Part shown: positions 1 through 7,478 of the stretch, piece after piece
How positions within the stretch are numbered: position 1 is the first letter of the stretch
Layout: the number at the start of each line of letters is the position of its first letter
Assembly (NCBI GenBank): GCA_947501845.1
Contig: CANMXP010000010.1
Coordinates: 1-64,000 of the forward strand
Source of the DNA: an uncultured Flavobacteriaceae bacterium
GTDB taxonomy: Bacteria; Bacteroidota; Bacteroidia; Flavobacteriales; Flavobacteriaceae
DNA: 64,000 nt
Direction: 5' to 3'
The notes under the pieces: model-generated
Seen by the model: the letters and a program-made list of their open reading frames with translations, nothing else
Databases searched by the model: none
Told to the model about the DNA's origin: nothing
Made by a program: the position numbers and the translations under genes

Positions 1-1
1 G

Positions 2-226
2 GAAACGGGTTCGGTTACTAATATGGCAAGCATGTTTAATCGTGCTACCAATTTTAACCAACCTTTAAATGATTGGGAAACGGGTTCGGTTACTAATATG
101 GCAAGCATGTTTAATCGTGCTACCAATTTTAACCAACCTTTAAATGATTGGGCTCTTGGAAATGTTACCAATATGAGCAATATGCTAGATCGTACAGCAT
201 TAACAAGAGAAAATTACGATACCACT
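2..226 (+). repeat. 75-bp BspA-like tandem repeats
   Basis: Two directly adjacent units of 75 bp (2-76 and 77-151) look identical base for base. A third, diverged unit starts at 152 (ALGNVTNMSNML). Each encodes 25 residues of the DUF285/BspA leucine-rich-like type. Identity at synonymous sites implies recent duplication or gene conversion. The array runs off the left edge, so copy number is unknown. Confidence 0.92.
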
Positions 227-3049
227 TTAATAGCTTGGTCAGGACAAACACTCATCAATAGAGTTACATTAGGTGCCCGAGGGGTACCATATTGCAATGC
301 ATTGAATGAAAGACAGTCTATAATTGACACTTATGGTTGGTATATTTTTAGTGATGTTTTTGATTGCCCTGTTTCTCCTAGCTGTACGGCTCTGTCGACA
401 CCAATAAACGGAAGCACAGATGTGGTCGTGGGGACGGACCTCAGCTGGAACGCAGCCGCAGGTGCCACGGGATACAGGATCAGCGTCGGGACATCTTCGG
501 GAGGGACCGAAATAATAAACGACCAGGACGTAGGCAATGACACCTCCCTAGACCCCACCTCAGACCTGCCAGAAAACAGAACCATATACGTGACCGTTAC
601 ACCTTACAATACCGTGGGAGACGCCACGGGATGCACACAGGAATCCTTCACCACGGAGACCCTGCCAACAGTGCCCGGGTGCACAACACTATCAGCACCG
701 CTAAACGGCGGTACCGATGTGGCCGTGGGAACGGACATCAGCTGGAACGCAGCCGCAGGTGCCACGGGATACAGGATCAGCATCGGGACATCTTCGGGAG
801 GAACCGAAATAATAAACGACCAGGACGTAGGCAACGACACGTCCCTAGCCCCGACCTCCAACCTGCCAGAAAACAGAACCATATACGTGACCGTTACACC
901 TTACAATACCGTGGGAGACGCCACGGGATGCACACAGGAATCCTTCACCACGGAGACCCTGCCAACAGTGCCAGCGTGTACGGCTCTATCAGCTCCGCTA
1001 AACGGCGGTACCGATGTGGCCGTGGGAACGGACATCAGCTGGAACGCAGCCGCAGGTGCCACGGGATACAGGATCAGCATCGGGACATCTTCGGGAGGGA
1101 CCGAAATAATAAACGACCAGGACGTAGGCAATGACACCTCCCTAGACCCCACCTCTGACCTGCCAGAAAACAGAACCATATACGTGACCGTTACACCTTA
1201 CAATACCGTGGGAGACGCCACGGGATGCACACAGGAATCCTTCACCACGGAGACCCTGCCAACAGTGCCAGCTTGTACGGCTCTATCAGCTCCGCTAAAC
1301 GGCGGTACCGATGTGGCCGTGGGAACGGACATCAGCTGGAACGCAGCCGCAGGTGCCACGGGATACAGGATCAGCGTAGGGACATCTTCGGGAGGAACCG
1401 AAATAATAAACGACCAGGACGTCAGCATTGCTACGACCCTAGACCCGACCTCCAACCTGCCAGAAAACAGAACGATATACGTGACCGTTACACCTTACAA
1501 TACCGTGGGGGACGCCACGGGATGCACACAGGAATCCTTCACCACGGAGACCCTCCCAATGGTGCCAGCGTGTACGGCTCTATCAGCACCGCTAAACGGC
1601 GGTACCGATGTGGCCGTGGGAACGGACATCAGCTGGAACGCAGCCGCAGGTGCCACGGGATACAGGATCAGCATCGGGACATCTTCGGGAGGGACCGAAA
1701 TAATAAACGACCAGGACGTAGGCAATGACACGTCCCTAGACCCCACCTCAGACCTGCCAGAAAACAGAACCATATACGTGACCGTTACACCTTACAATAC
1801 CGTGGGGGACGCCACGGGATGTACACAGGAATCCTTCACCACGGAGACCCTGCCAACAGTGCCAGCTTGTACGGCTCTATCAGCTCCGCTAAACGGCGGT
1901 ACCGATGTGACCGTGGGAACGGACATCAGCTGGAACGCAGCCGCAGGTGCCACGGGATACAGGATCAGCGTAGGGACATCTTCGGGAGGAACCGAAATAA
2001 TAAACGACCAGGACGTCAGCATTGCTACGACCCTAGACCCGACCTCCAACCTGCCAGAAAACAGAACGATATACGTGACCGTTACACCTTACAATGCCGT
2101 GGGGGACGCCACGGGATGCACACAGGAATCCTTCACCACGGAGACCCTCCCAACTGTACCTGGGTGCACAACACTATCAGCACCGCTAAACGGCGGTACC
2201 GATGTGGCCGTGGGAACGGACATCAGCTGGAACGCAGCCGCAGGTGCCACGAGATACAGGATCAGCGTAGGGACATCTTCGGGAGGAACCGAAATAATAA
2301 ACGACCAGGACGTCAGCATTGCTACGACCCTAGACCCGACCTCCAACCTGCCAGAGAACACAACCATATACGTGACCGTTACACCTTACAATGCCGTGGG
2401 GGACGCCACGGGATGTACACAGGAATCCTTCACCACGGAGACCCTCCCAACTGTACCTGGGTGTACTATCTTAGCTGGTCCCTTAAATATGTCTAATAAT
2501 GTAGCGGTAGACACTGATCTTAGTTGGAATTCTGTCGCCAATGCCACAGGCTACAGAATCAATGTGGGAACCTCATCTGGCATCTCAGATATTTTAAATA
2601 ATGAGGATATCGGTGATACCACGACCATAGATCTGCTATCGGATCTACCTGAAAATACAACAATATATGTAACCATAACACCTTACAACGCCGAAGGGGA
2701 TGCTACGGGCTGCACCGAGGAATCATTTACTACCGAAGAAATAATAGAGCCTTTAGTAGAATCAAAATATGGTTTTTCACCTAATGGCGACGGAATTAAT
2801 GATTTTTGGGAGATAAGAAGTATAGAAAATAGTCCACAGAATACCGTAGACATCTATAACAGGTGGGGAGATTTAGTTTTTTCAATCTCAAATTACAATA
2901 ATACTTCTAATGTATTTAGAGGTGAGGCAAACAACCTTAACAATATGGGAGCAAATACATTACCTAACGGAACCTATTTCTTTGATATCAAAATATCAGG
3001 AACCCATAACCTGAAAAAATTAAAAGGATTTTTAGTAATAAAGCGCTAA
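2..3049 (+). CDS. Giant surface adhesin (3' part): BspA-like repeats, FnIII-like repeats, type B T9SS sorting domain
   Basis: The reading frame is open to the left edge, so the N-terminus and signal peptide lie outside the window; the ATG at 23 is internal to a repeat and is not the start. In order: 25-residue BspA/DUF285-type repeats (NMASMFNRATNFNQPLNDW) and their usual capping segment up to about nt 380; eight Ig/fibronectin-III-like repeats of 99 residues (nt 383-2758), each with two Cys; then a gliding-motility-associated C-terminal domain (FSPNGDGINDFWEI, YNRWGDLVF, LPNGTYFF, ending VIKR), the type B type IX secretion signal. Family knowledge: such proteins are exported by T9SS and attached to or released from the cell surface, as with SprB. 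The PorP/SprF gene follows after 4 bp, as expected for a substrate/partner pair. Repeats 1-7 are strikingly GC-rich, unlike the flanks. The ligand is unknown; an adhesion role is inferred. Confidence 0.93.
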   Translation, partial: ETGSVTNMASMFNRATNFNQPLNDWETGSVTNMASMFNRATNFNQPLNDWALGNVTNMSNMLDRTALTRENYDTTLIAWSGQTLINRVTLGARGVPYCNALNERQSIIDTYGWYIFSDVFDCPVSPSCTALSTPINGSTDVVVGTDLSWNAAAGATGYRISVGTSSGGTEIINDQDVGNDTSLDPTSDLPENRTIYVTVTPYNTVGDATGCTQESFTTETLPTVPGCTTLSAPLNGGTDVAVGTDISWNAAAGATGYRISIGTSSGGTEIINDQDVGNDTSLAPTSNLPENRTIYVTVTPYNTVGDATGCTQESFTTETLPTVPACTALSAPLNGGTDVAVGTDISWNAAAGATGYRISIGTSSGGTEIINDQDVGNDTSLDPTSDLPENRTIYVTVTPYNTVGDATGCTQESFTTETLPTVPACTALSAPLNGGTDVAVGTDISWNAAAGATGYRISVGTSSGGTEIINDQDVSIATTLDPTSNLPENRTIYVTVTPYNTVGDATGCTQESFTTETLPMVPACTALSAPLNGGTDVAVGTDISWNAAAGATGYRISIGTSSGGTEIINDQDVGNDTSLDPTSDLPENRTIYVTVTPYNTVGDATGCTQESFTTETLPTVPACTALSAPLNGGTDVTVGTDISWNAAAGATGYRISVGTSSGGTEIINDQDVSIATTLDPTSNLPENRTIYVTVTPYNAVGDATGCTQESFTTETLPTVPGCTTLSAPLNGGTDVAVGTDISWNAAAGATRYRISVGTSSGGTEIINDQDVSIATTLDPTSNLPENTTIYVTVTPYNAVGDATGCTQESFTTETLPTVPGCTILAGPLNMSNNVAVDTDLSWNSVANATGYRINVGTSSGISDILNNEDIGDTTTIDLLSDLPENTTIYVTITPYNAEGDATGCTEESFTTEEIIEPLVESKYGFSPNGDGINDFWEIRSIENSPQNTVDIYNRWGDLVFSISNYNNTSNVFRGEANNLNNMGANTLPNGTYFFDIKISGTHNLKKLKGFLVIKR
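383..2758 (+). repeat. Eight 297-bp tandem FnIII-like repeats, seven GC-rich
   Basis: Units begin at the first Cys codon at 383, 680, 977, 1274, 1571, 1868, 2165 and 2462, an exact 297-bp (99-codon) period. Units 1-7 are nearly identical in DNA and use GC-ending codons (ATC, AGC, GAC, ACC, CTG, AGG, GCC). Unit 8 encodes a similar protein with the AT-rich codons of the rest of the gene. Units 1, 2, 3 and 5 carry a VGNDTSL variant; units 4, 6 and 7 carry VSIATTL. The 3-4 and 5-6 pairs suggest duplication of a two-unit block. Confidence 0.95.
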
Positions 3050-3053
3050 TCTA

Positions 3054-3989
3054 ATGACTAGAAAAAATAACTTTTCCGCTTATGCGGGAATCATCATACT
3101 ACTTTTTATTTTAAAAAGCAGCATTAGTGCTGGTCAGCAAACACCAACATTTTCTGAATACAATTATAATCCATTTATTATAAATTCGGCATATGCTGGT
3201 CTGAGCCCGAGTGCCGAAATGTCTATAAGTAATTCTGGTCATTTTAATCAGTTTGAAGGCAGTCCAAAAACCTTCTCTCTTAGTGGCCACACTCCTTTAA
3301 ATAGAGGAAAAATGGGTGTTGGCGCTGGCATTATTAGAGATGAAATTGGTGTAACAACCTCCACTAATTTTTTTGGAGCTTACTCTTATAAAATATTCTT
3401 CGATTTAGAAAATAATCGACCTTACTGGCAACATTATTACCCAGGCGTACTCTCCTTTGGTATTACCGCTGGTTTACAACAATATCAAGATAACCTATTA
3501 GAGCTGGGAATTACAAATGATCCTAATTTTTCTGAAAACATTAATGCTTCCATCCCTACATTGGGTTTTAGCTTCTTGTTTAATCATGCATCATTTTATG
3601 TTGGGTTTTCAACTCCAAACATTTTGGGAGAATCTTTAGCTTCTGATGATAATTTAAATCTAGCGACTCCCTATTACGGTTATATTGGATATCGTTTTTT
3701 TAGTAACCGCTACCAAGAAGTGATGATAAAACCCAATTTGCTTATAAAACATGAAGGCGGAGCACCATTGCAGGCCGATATAAACTTAGCTATAAGTTTT
3801 AAAAACAAGTTTGAAATAGGAACTGGATATAGGACAAAATCTTCACTAAATTTTTTGGCGGGAATTTATCTATTTAAAAATGCACGTTTTATATACAACT
3901 ATAATGCTACAAATAACAATTCTCCATTAGGCAACACCCATGGTTTTGTTTTAAATTATAAGTTTGGAGATGGCTATAGAATAGATTAA
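3054..3989 (+). CDS. PorP/SprF family type IX secretion system membrane protein
   Basis: 311 residues with an N-terminal hydrophobic segment ending SISAGQQ, a probable signal peptide. The mature start is typical of the PorP/SprF family (QTPTFSEYNYNPFIINSAYAGL; later GVGAGIIRDEIG, FGAYSYKI), followed by alternating amphipathic strands of an outer-membrane beta-barrel ending YKFGDGYRID. Family knowledge: SprF-like proteins are needed for secretion of the type B substrate encoded beside them (SprF for SprB). The gene starts 4 bp after the adhesin stop, so co-transcription and a dedicated partnership are likely. A strong hairpin terminator follows at 4015. The assignment is firm; the substrate specificity is inferred from position. 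Confidence 0.93.
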   Translation: MTRKNNFSAYAGIIILLFILKSSISAGQQTPTFSEYNYNPFIINSAYAGLSPSAEMSISNSGHFNQFEGSPKTFSLSGHTPLNRGKMGVGAGIIRDEIGVTTSTNFFGAYSYKIFFDLENNRPYWQHYYPGVLSFGITAGLQQYQDNLLELGITNDPNFSENINASIPTLGFSFLFNHASFYVGFSTPNILGESLASDDNLNLATPYYGYIGYRFFSNRYQEVMIKPNLLIKHEGGAPLQADINLAISFKNKFEIGTGYRTKSSLNFLAGIYLFKNARFIYNYNATNNNSPLGNTHGFVLNYKFGDGYRID

Positions 3990-4014
3990 AAAAAACAGAT
4001 CAAAATAAAAAATG

Positions 4015-4084
4015 AAAAAGGTGGACGAGTGTCCACCTTTTTGCCCCAAATCTACCATGAACTTAACCTACTTATGTTATGGTG
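4015..4084 (+). ncRNA. Hairpin plus conserved 44-nt trailer, copy 1
   Basis: A perfect 12-bp stem (AAAAAGGTGGAC / GTCCACCTTTTT) with a 4-nt GAGT loop spans 4015-4042 and ends in a T run, so it can act as the porP terminator. It runs into a 44-nt trailer (4041-4084, starting TTGCCCCAAATC, ending GTTATGGTG) that recurs identically at 4267. The trailer has its own imperfect inverted ends (ACCATGAAC / GTTATGGT). Structured RNA or processing-site function is inferred; the terminator role is the safer reading. Confidence 0.6.
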
Positions 4085-4236
4085 GTTCAAATATATGTTC
4101 TTTGTAAAGATTGATGAAATATTTTAGTTAAACTGCTTATATATTGGCTTAAACGGTCTTTTGAAAATTATTATAAAATTAAAAGGGAGAAAAAAACAAT
4201 TTTTGAAAATGGGCTTAAAAAGAAACTAAATTGCAT

Positions 4237-4310
4237 AAAAAAAGGCGAACAGTTGTTCACCTTTTTTTGCCCCAAATCTACCATGAACTTAACCTACTTA
4301 TGTTATGGTG
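4237..4310 (+). ncRNA. Hairpin plus conserved 44-nt trailer, copy 2
   Basis: A second hairpin (4237-4268; stem AAAAAAAGGCGAAC / GTTCACCTTTTTTT, loop AGTT, one C-A mismatch) precedes an exact copy of the 44-nt trailer (4267-4310). Relative to copy 1, one G-C pair has become A-T with pairing kept, a compensatory change, while the trailer is unchanged. Here the hairpin does not directly follow a gene, so it is not simply that gene's terminator. Confidence 0.6.
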
Positions 4311-4424
4311 AGACCAAGGTATGTGTATTTTAGATATTCTGATTATTTTTTAGATAAACAGCGTATTTTTTGGATTAAGTGTATTTTATCCCAGATTAAG
4401 TGGAAAGATCTAATAATTCAACAA

Positions 4425-6323
4425 TTAATAGGCACGCTCATTATTGCCTTCATAAAAGTTAATAAATGCTCTATTTACAACTCTATTCCCTCCTACAGTT
4501 GGATAGTTTCCTGTAAAGTACCAATCACCTAAATGGTCAGGACACGCTTTATGCAGGTTTTCTACAGATTGAAAGATAATTTTAACTTCTGCATTGATAC
4601 TTACATCACTTAATAGTTCTGAAATCTTATCCGATATTTCTTCATCAGTAAAAGGATCGTAAATCTCTTTTACAAAATTCTGTACATGCTTATCATCTAA
4701 ATCTGTTTGACTAATACACTTCTTGTATACATCTTCTACAATATGATATTTATTTGCATCCTTTAATAAACTTAAAGCTGCTCTAAAAGCAACCAAACCT
4801 TCAAGGTTGGCCATGTCTATACCGTAACAATCTGGATATCTAATTTGTGGTGCGGAAGAGACCACAATAATTTTTTTAGGATTTAGGCGATCGAGCATTT
4901 TTAAAATACTCATTTTTAATGTTGTGCCCCTAACTATACTATCATCAATAATAACAAGATTATCCTCTGGTTTTATAACACCATAAGTAACATCATAAAC
5001 GTGAGCGACTAAATCGTCGCGGCTACTATCTTCTGTAATAAATGTTCTAAGCTTAACATCTTTGATAGCAATCTTTTCAATTCGCGCACGCTCGGATAAT
5101 ATTTCTGTTACTTTTTCGGCAGACAATGAGCGTTGCCCACTTAAAATAGTACTGGTCTTCTTTTTGTTTATATATGCTTCAGCAGTTTCAATCATTCCAA
5201 AAAACGAAGTCTCAGCTGTATTTGGGATATACGAGAAAACCGTATTCTTAGTATCATTATTAATAGCATCAAGAACTTTTGGCATTAATAGCTTACCAAG
5301 CATTTTACGTTCTTGATAGATCTCAGCATCACTTCCTCTAGAAAAATAAATACGTTCAAATGAACAAGATTTCCTTTCTAAAGGTTCTAATATTTGTTTA
5401 AAACGAACTTCTCCAGATTTTTTAATAATGATGGCCTGTCCTGGATCCAATTCTTTAACACTTTCAAAGTTTACATTAAATACGGTTTGAATAACTGGCC
5501 GTTCTGATGCTACAACAACTATTTCATCATCTTTGTAATAGTATGCTGGACGAATACCTGCAGGGTCTCTTAAAACAAAAGAATCTCCATGACCAATAAG
5601 TCCAGCCATAGCATAACCTCCATCCCAGTTTTTTGCGGCACGCCTTAATATTTTGCCAACCTTTAATCGCTCTGCAATAAGAGGAGATGCCTCTCTTTTA
5701 TTATAACCCTCCTTTTTTAGGTCTTTATAAATCTTACTTACTGCATCATCTAAAAAATGACCGATTTTCTCCATAATAGTTATGGTATCGGTATATTCTT
5801 TTGGGTGCTGCCCTAACTGAATTAGGTTAGCAAAAAGTTCTTTAACATTTGTCATGTTAAAGTTTCCTGCCATTATTAAGTTTCTATGCATCCAATTATT
5901 TTGTCTTAAAAATGGATGCACACTTTCTACACTATTTTTCCCGAAAGTCCCGTAGCGGACATGGCCTAGTAAAAGCTCTCCTATATAAGGAATATGTCGC
6001 TTTTGTAAAGCAACATTATTAGCATACTCGGGGTGCTCTGTTAATTCCTTATTTATTCTTTCGTTTATCTGACCAAAAATATCCTGAATAGGCTGTTGTG
6101 CTACAGAACGCACTCTACTAATATAACGCTCACCAGGTTTTGTATCTAATTTAATACTTGCAAATCCAGCACCATCTTGCCCACGGTTGTGCTGCTTTTC
6201 CATCATAAGGTACATTTTATTTACCCCATAAAATGCACTTCCGTATTTTTCCTTATAATATTCCAGTGGTTTTAAAAGTCTAATAACTGCTATTCCACAT
6301 TCGTGTTTTAAGACATCACTCAT
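4425..6323 (-). CDS. purF: Amidophosphoribosyltransferase (glutamine PRPP amidotransferase)
   Basis: Catalyses the first committed step of purine synthesis, PRPP plus glutamine to phosphoribosylamine. The protein (632 residues from the ATG at 6323) begins MSDVLKHECGIA. The Cys is the expected N-terminal glutaminase nucleophile after removal of a short propeptide, so this ATG is preferred over the TTG at 6329. The Ntn glutaminase half carries NRGQDGAGFA and GHVRYGTFG. The phosphoribosyltransferase half carries the PRPP loop VIIDDSIVRGTT and the YPDCYGIDMAN segment. It is longer than the roughly 500-residue enterobacterial enzyme, as usual for the flavobacterial form. A 9-2-9 palindrome lies 47 bp upstream (6370-6389), and a terminator (6406-6437) separates it from the upstream kinase gene, so it probably has its own promoter. 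Confidence 0.93.
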   Translation of the reverse strand: MSDVLKHECGIAVIRLLKPLEYYKEKYGSAFYGVNKMYLMMEKQHNRGQDGAGFASIKLDTKPGERYISRVRSVAQQPIQDIFGQINERINKELTEHPEYANNVALQKRHIPYIGELLLGHVRYGTFGKNSVESVHPFLRQNNWMHRNLIMAGNFNMTNVKELFANLIQLGQHPKEYTDTITIMEKIGHFLDDAVSKIYKDLKKEGYNKREASPLIAERLKVGKILRRAAKNWDGGYAMAGLIGHGDSFVLRDPAGIRPAYYYKDDEIVVVASERPVIQTVFNVNFESVKELDPGQAIIIKKSGEVRFKQILEPLERKSCSFERIYFSRGSDAEIYQERKMLGKLLMPKVLDAINNDTKNTVFSYIPNTAETSFFGMIETAEAYINKKKTSTILSGQRSLSAEKVTEILSERARIEKIAIKDVKLRTFITEDSSRDDLVAHVYDVTYGVIKPEDNLVIIDDSIVRGTTLKMSILKMLDRLNPKKIIVVSSAPQIRYPDCYGIDMANLEGLVAFRAALSLLKDANKYHIVEDVYKKCISQTDLDDKHVQNFVKEIYDPFTDEEISDKISELLSDVSINAEVKIIFQSVENLHKACPDHLGDWYFTGNYPTVGGNRVVNRAFINFYEGNNERAY

Positions 6324-6369
6324 ATACAATTTTTTTCGCTTTCGCGGAAATCATAACTATTTATAGATT

Positions 6370-6389
6370 CCAAAATAATTTTATTTTGG
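6370..6389. promoter_or_regulatory. Operator-like palindrome upstream of purF
   Basis: Perfect inverted repeat CCAAAATAA-TT-TTATTTTGG centred about 57 bp upstream of the purF ATG, in the short gap between the pfkB terminator and purF. The symmetry and position fit a dimeric regulator site or part of the promoter. No regulator is visible, so function is inferred. Confidence 0.4.
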
Positions 6390-6405
6390 CGTTTTATTTT
6401 TAATT

Positions 6406-6437
6406 AAAAACGCGCTCTATTTTTAGAGCGCGTTTTT
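6406..6437 (-). terminator. Intrinsic terminator after pfkB-family gene
   Basis: A perfect 14-bp stem (AAAAACGCGCTCTA / TAGAGCGCGTTTTT) with a TTTT loop starts directly after the kinase stop codon. A and T tracts on the two sides make it functional in either direction. It separates the kinase transcript from purF. Confidence 0.85.
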
Positions 6438-6438
6438 A

Positions 6439-7365
6439 CTATGTTAATTCTATTTCAAACTGCGTTAGTTCCTTAAACTGCAATAAACGCTGATGCACCT
6501 CTTCACTTAATAAATCTTGCATGCGCTCAGTTCCAAATTTCTCTACACAAAATGATGCTAAGGTAGAACCATAAATAACCGCATTTTTCATACTTTCAAA
6601 AGAGGTATCTCCTATTTTTGCAAGGTACCCGGCAAAACCTCCTGCAAAAGTATCTCCAGCCCCTGTTGGATCGAAAACTTCTTCTAAAGGTAAAGCAGGA
6701 GCATAAAACACACTGTCATTATGAAATAATAAAGCGCCATGCTCTCCTTTTTTAATAACGACATACTTAGGACCCAAGTCATGAATCCTCCTAGCAGCAA
6801 CAACCAAAGAATATTCTCCTGTTAATTGTCTCGCCTCTTCATCGTTAATGGTAATAACATCTACATTTTTAATAACATTCAGCAAATCTTCCAGAGCACA
6901 ATCCATCCAAAAATTCATAGTATCCAAAACAACCAATTTAGGTTTTGTTTCCATTTGATCTAAAACACTTTGCTGTACTAAAGGATGCAAATTTCCTAGC
7001 ATAACAATTTCAGCATCACGATAATTTTCTGGAACTACAGGTTTAAAGTCGGCAAGCGTATTTAGTTCTGTAACTAAAGTATCTCGCGAATTCATATCGT
7101 TATGGTAGCGCCCACTCCAAAAAAACGTTTTTCCTTCTTCAACGATTTCAATCCCTGAAATGTCAATATTGTTATTTGATAATAAATCTAAATATTCTTG
7201 TGGAAAGTCGCCTCCAGCAATTGACACTATTGCTGAATCTACATTAAATTGTGAAGCAGATAAACCAATGTAAGTTGCGGCACCACCTAGAATTTTATCG
7301 GTTTTACCGAAAGGCGTTTCAATAGCATCAAATGCTACTGTGCCAACTATTACTAATTTACTCAT
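6439..7365 (-). CDS. PfkB family carbohydrate/nucleoside kinase
   Basis: 308 residues. PfkB/ribokinase fold: N-terminal MSKLVIVGTVAFDAI, glycine-rich GGAATYIGLSAS near residue 28, and the C-terminal signature FDPTGAGDTFAGGF with the catalytic base Asp238. Transfers phosphate from ATP to a sugar or nucleoside hydroxyl; the substrate cannot be read from sequence. It lies just upstream of purF on the same strand, which makes a nucleoside such as adenosine or inosine thinkable, but a strong terminator separates the two genes. A promoter with TTG and TATCTTTG elements lies 24-53 bp upstream. Family assignment is firm, substrate is open. Confidence 0.88.
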   Translation of the reverse strand: MSKLVIVGTVAFDAIETPFGKTDKILGGAATYIGLSASQFNVDSAIVSIAGGDFPQEYLDLLSNNNIDISGIEIVEEGKTFFWSGRYHNDMNSRDTLVTELNTLADFKPVVPENYRDAEIVMLGNLHPLVQQSVLDQMETKPKLVVLDTMNFWMDCALEDLLNVIKNVDVITINDEEARQLTGEYSLVVAARRIHDLGPKYVVIKKGEHGALLFHNDSVFYAPALPLEEVFDPTGAGDTFAGGFAGYLAKIGDTSFESMKNAVIYGSTLASFCVEKFGTERMQDLLSEEVHQRLLQFKELTQFEIELT

Positions 7366-7388
7366 AAAAGAGACCTGATAATTTTCTG

Positions 7389-7418
7389 CAAAGATAAGCC
7401 TTTTAAATACTAATTCAA
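7389..7418 (-). promoter_or_regulatory. Bacteroidetes-type promoter of pfkB gene
   Basis: On the minus strand a -7 element TATCTTTG (7396-7389, matching TAnnTTTG) lies 19 bp downstream of a TTG -33 element (7418-7416). This is the spacing described for Bacteroidetes sigma-ABfr promoters, and it sits 24 bp before the ATG. Confidence 0.6.
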
Positions 7419-7478
7419 GAATATTTTTTTTGAATATACTTAGTCTATTCTATTATAAGATAATGTTTAAAAATCAGG

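Larger units (their letters stand above)
3990..4424. other. 435-bp intergenic region with duplicated RNA element
   Basis: This lies between the plus-strand porP gene and the convergent purF gene. It holds two copies of a hairpin-plus-44-nt-trailer element (4015-4084 and 4237-4310) separated by AT-rich sequence (4085-4236). After the second copy, 4311-4424 shows nothing recognisable. A 75-codon ORF over 4305-4532 overlaps purF antisense, has no family features and is not called. Confidence 0.7.

Noticed and set aside
331-2367. Series of 85-92 codon minus-strand ORFs, and 167-225 codon plus-strand ORFs, across the FnIII repeats
   Set aside because: They recur with the 297-bp period and lie antisense or out of frame to the repeats. 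Their length follows from the GC-rich repeat codons, not from independent coding.
383-2758. CRISPR or satellite array
   Set aside because: The 297-bp units are in-frame coding sequence with a consistent protein fold and no spacers.
4305-4532. 75-codon plus-strand ORF after the RNA element
   Set aside because: It overlaps purF antisense, has no start context or recognisable protein, and low-complexity composition.
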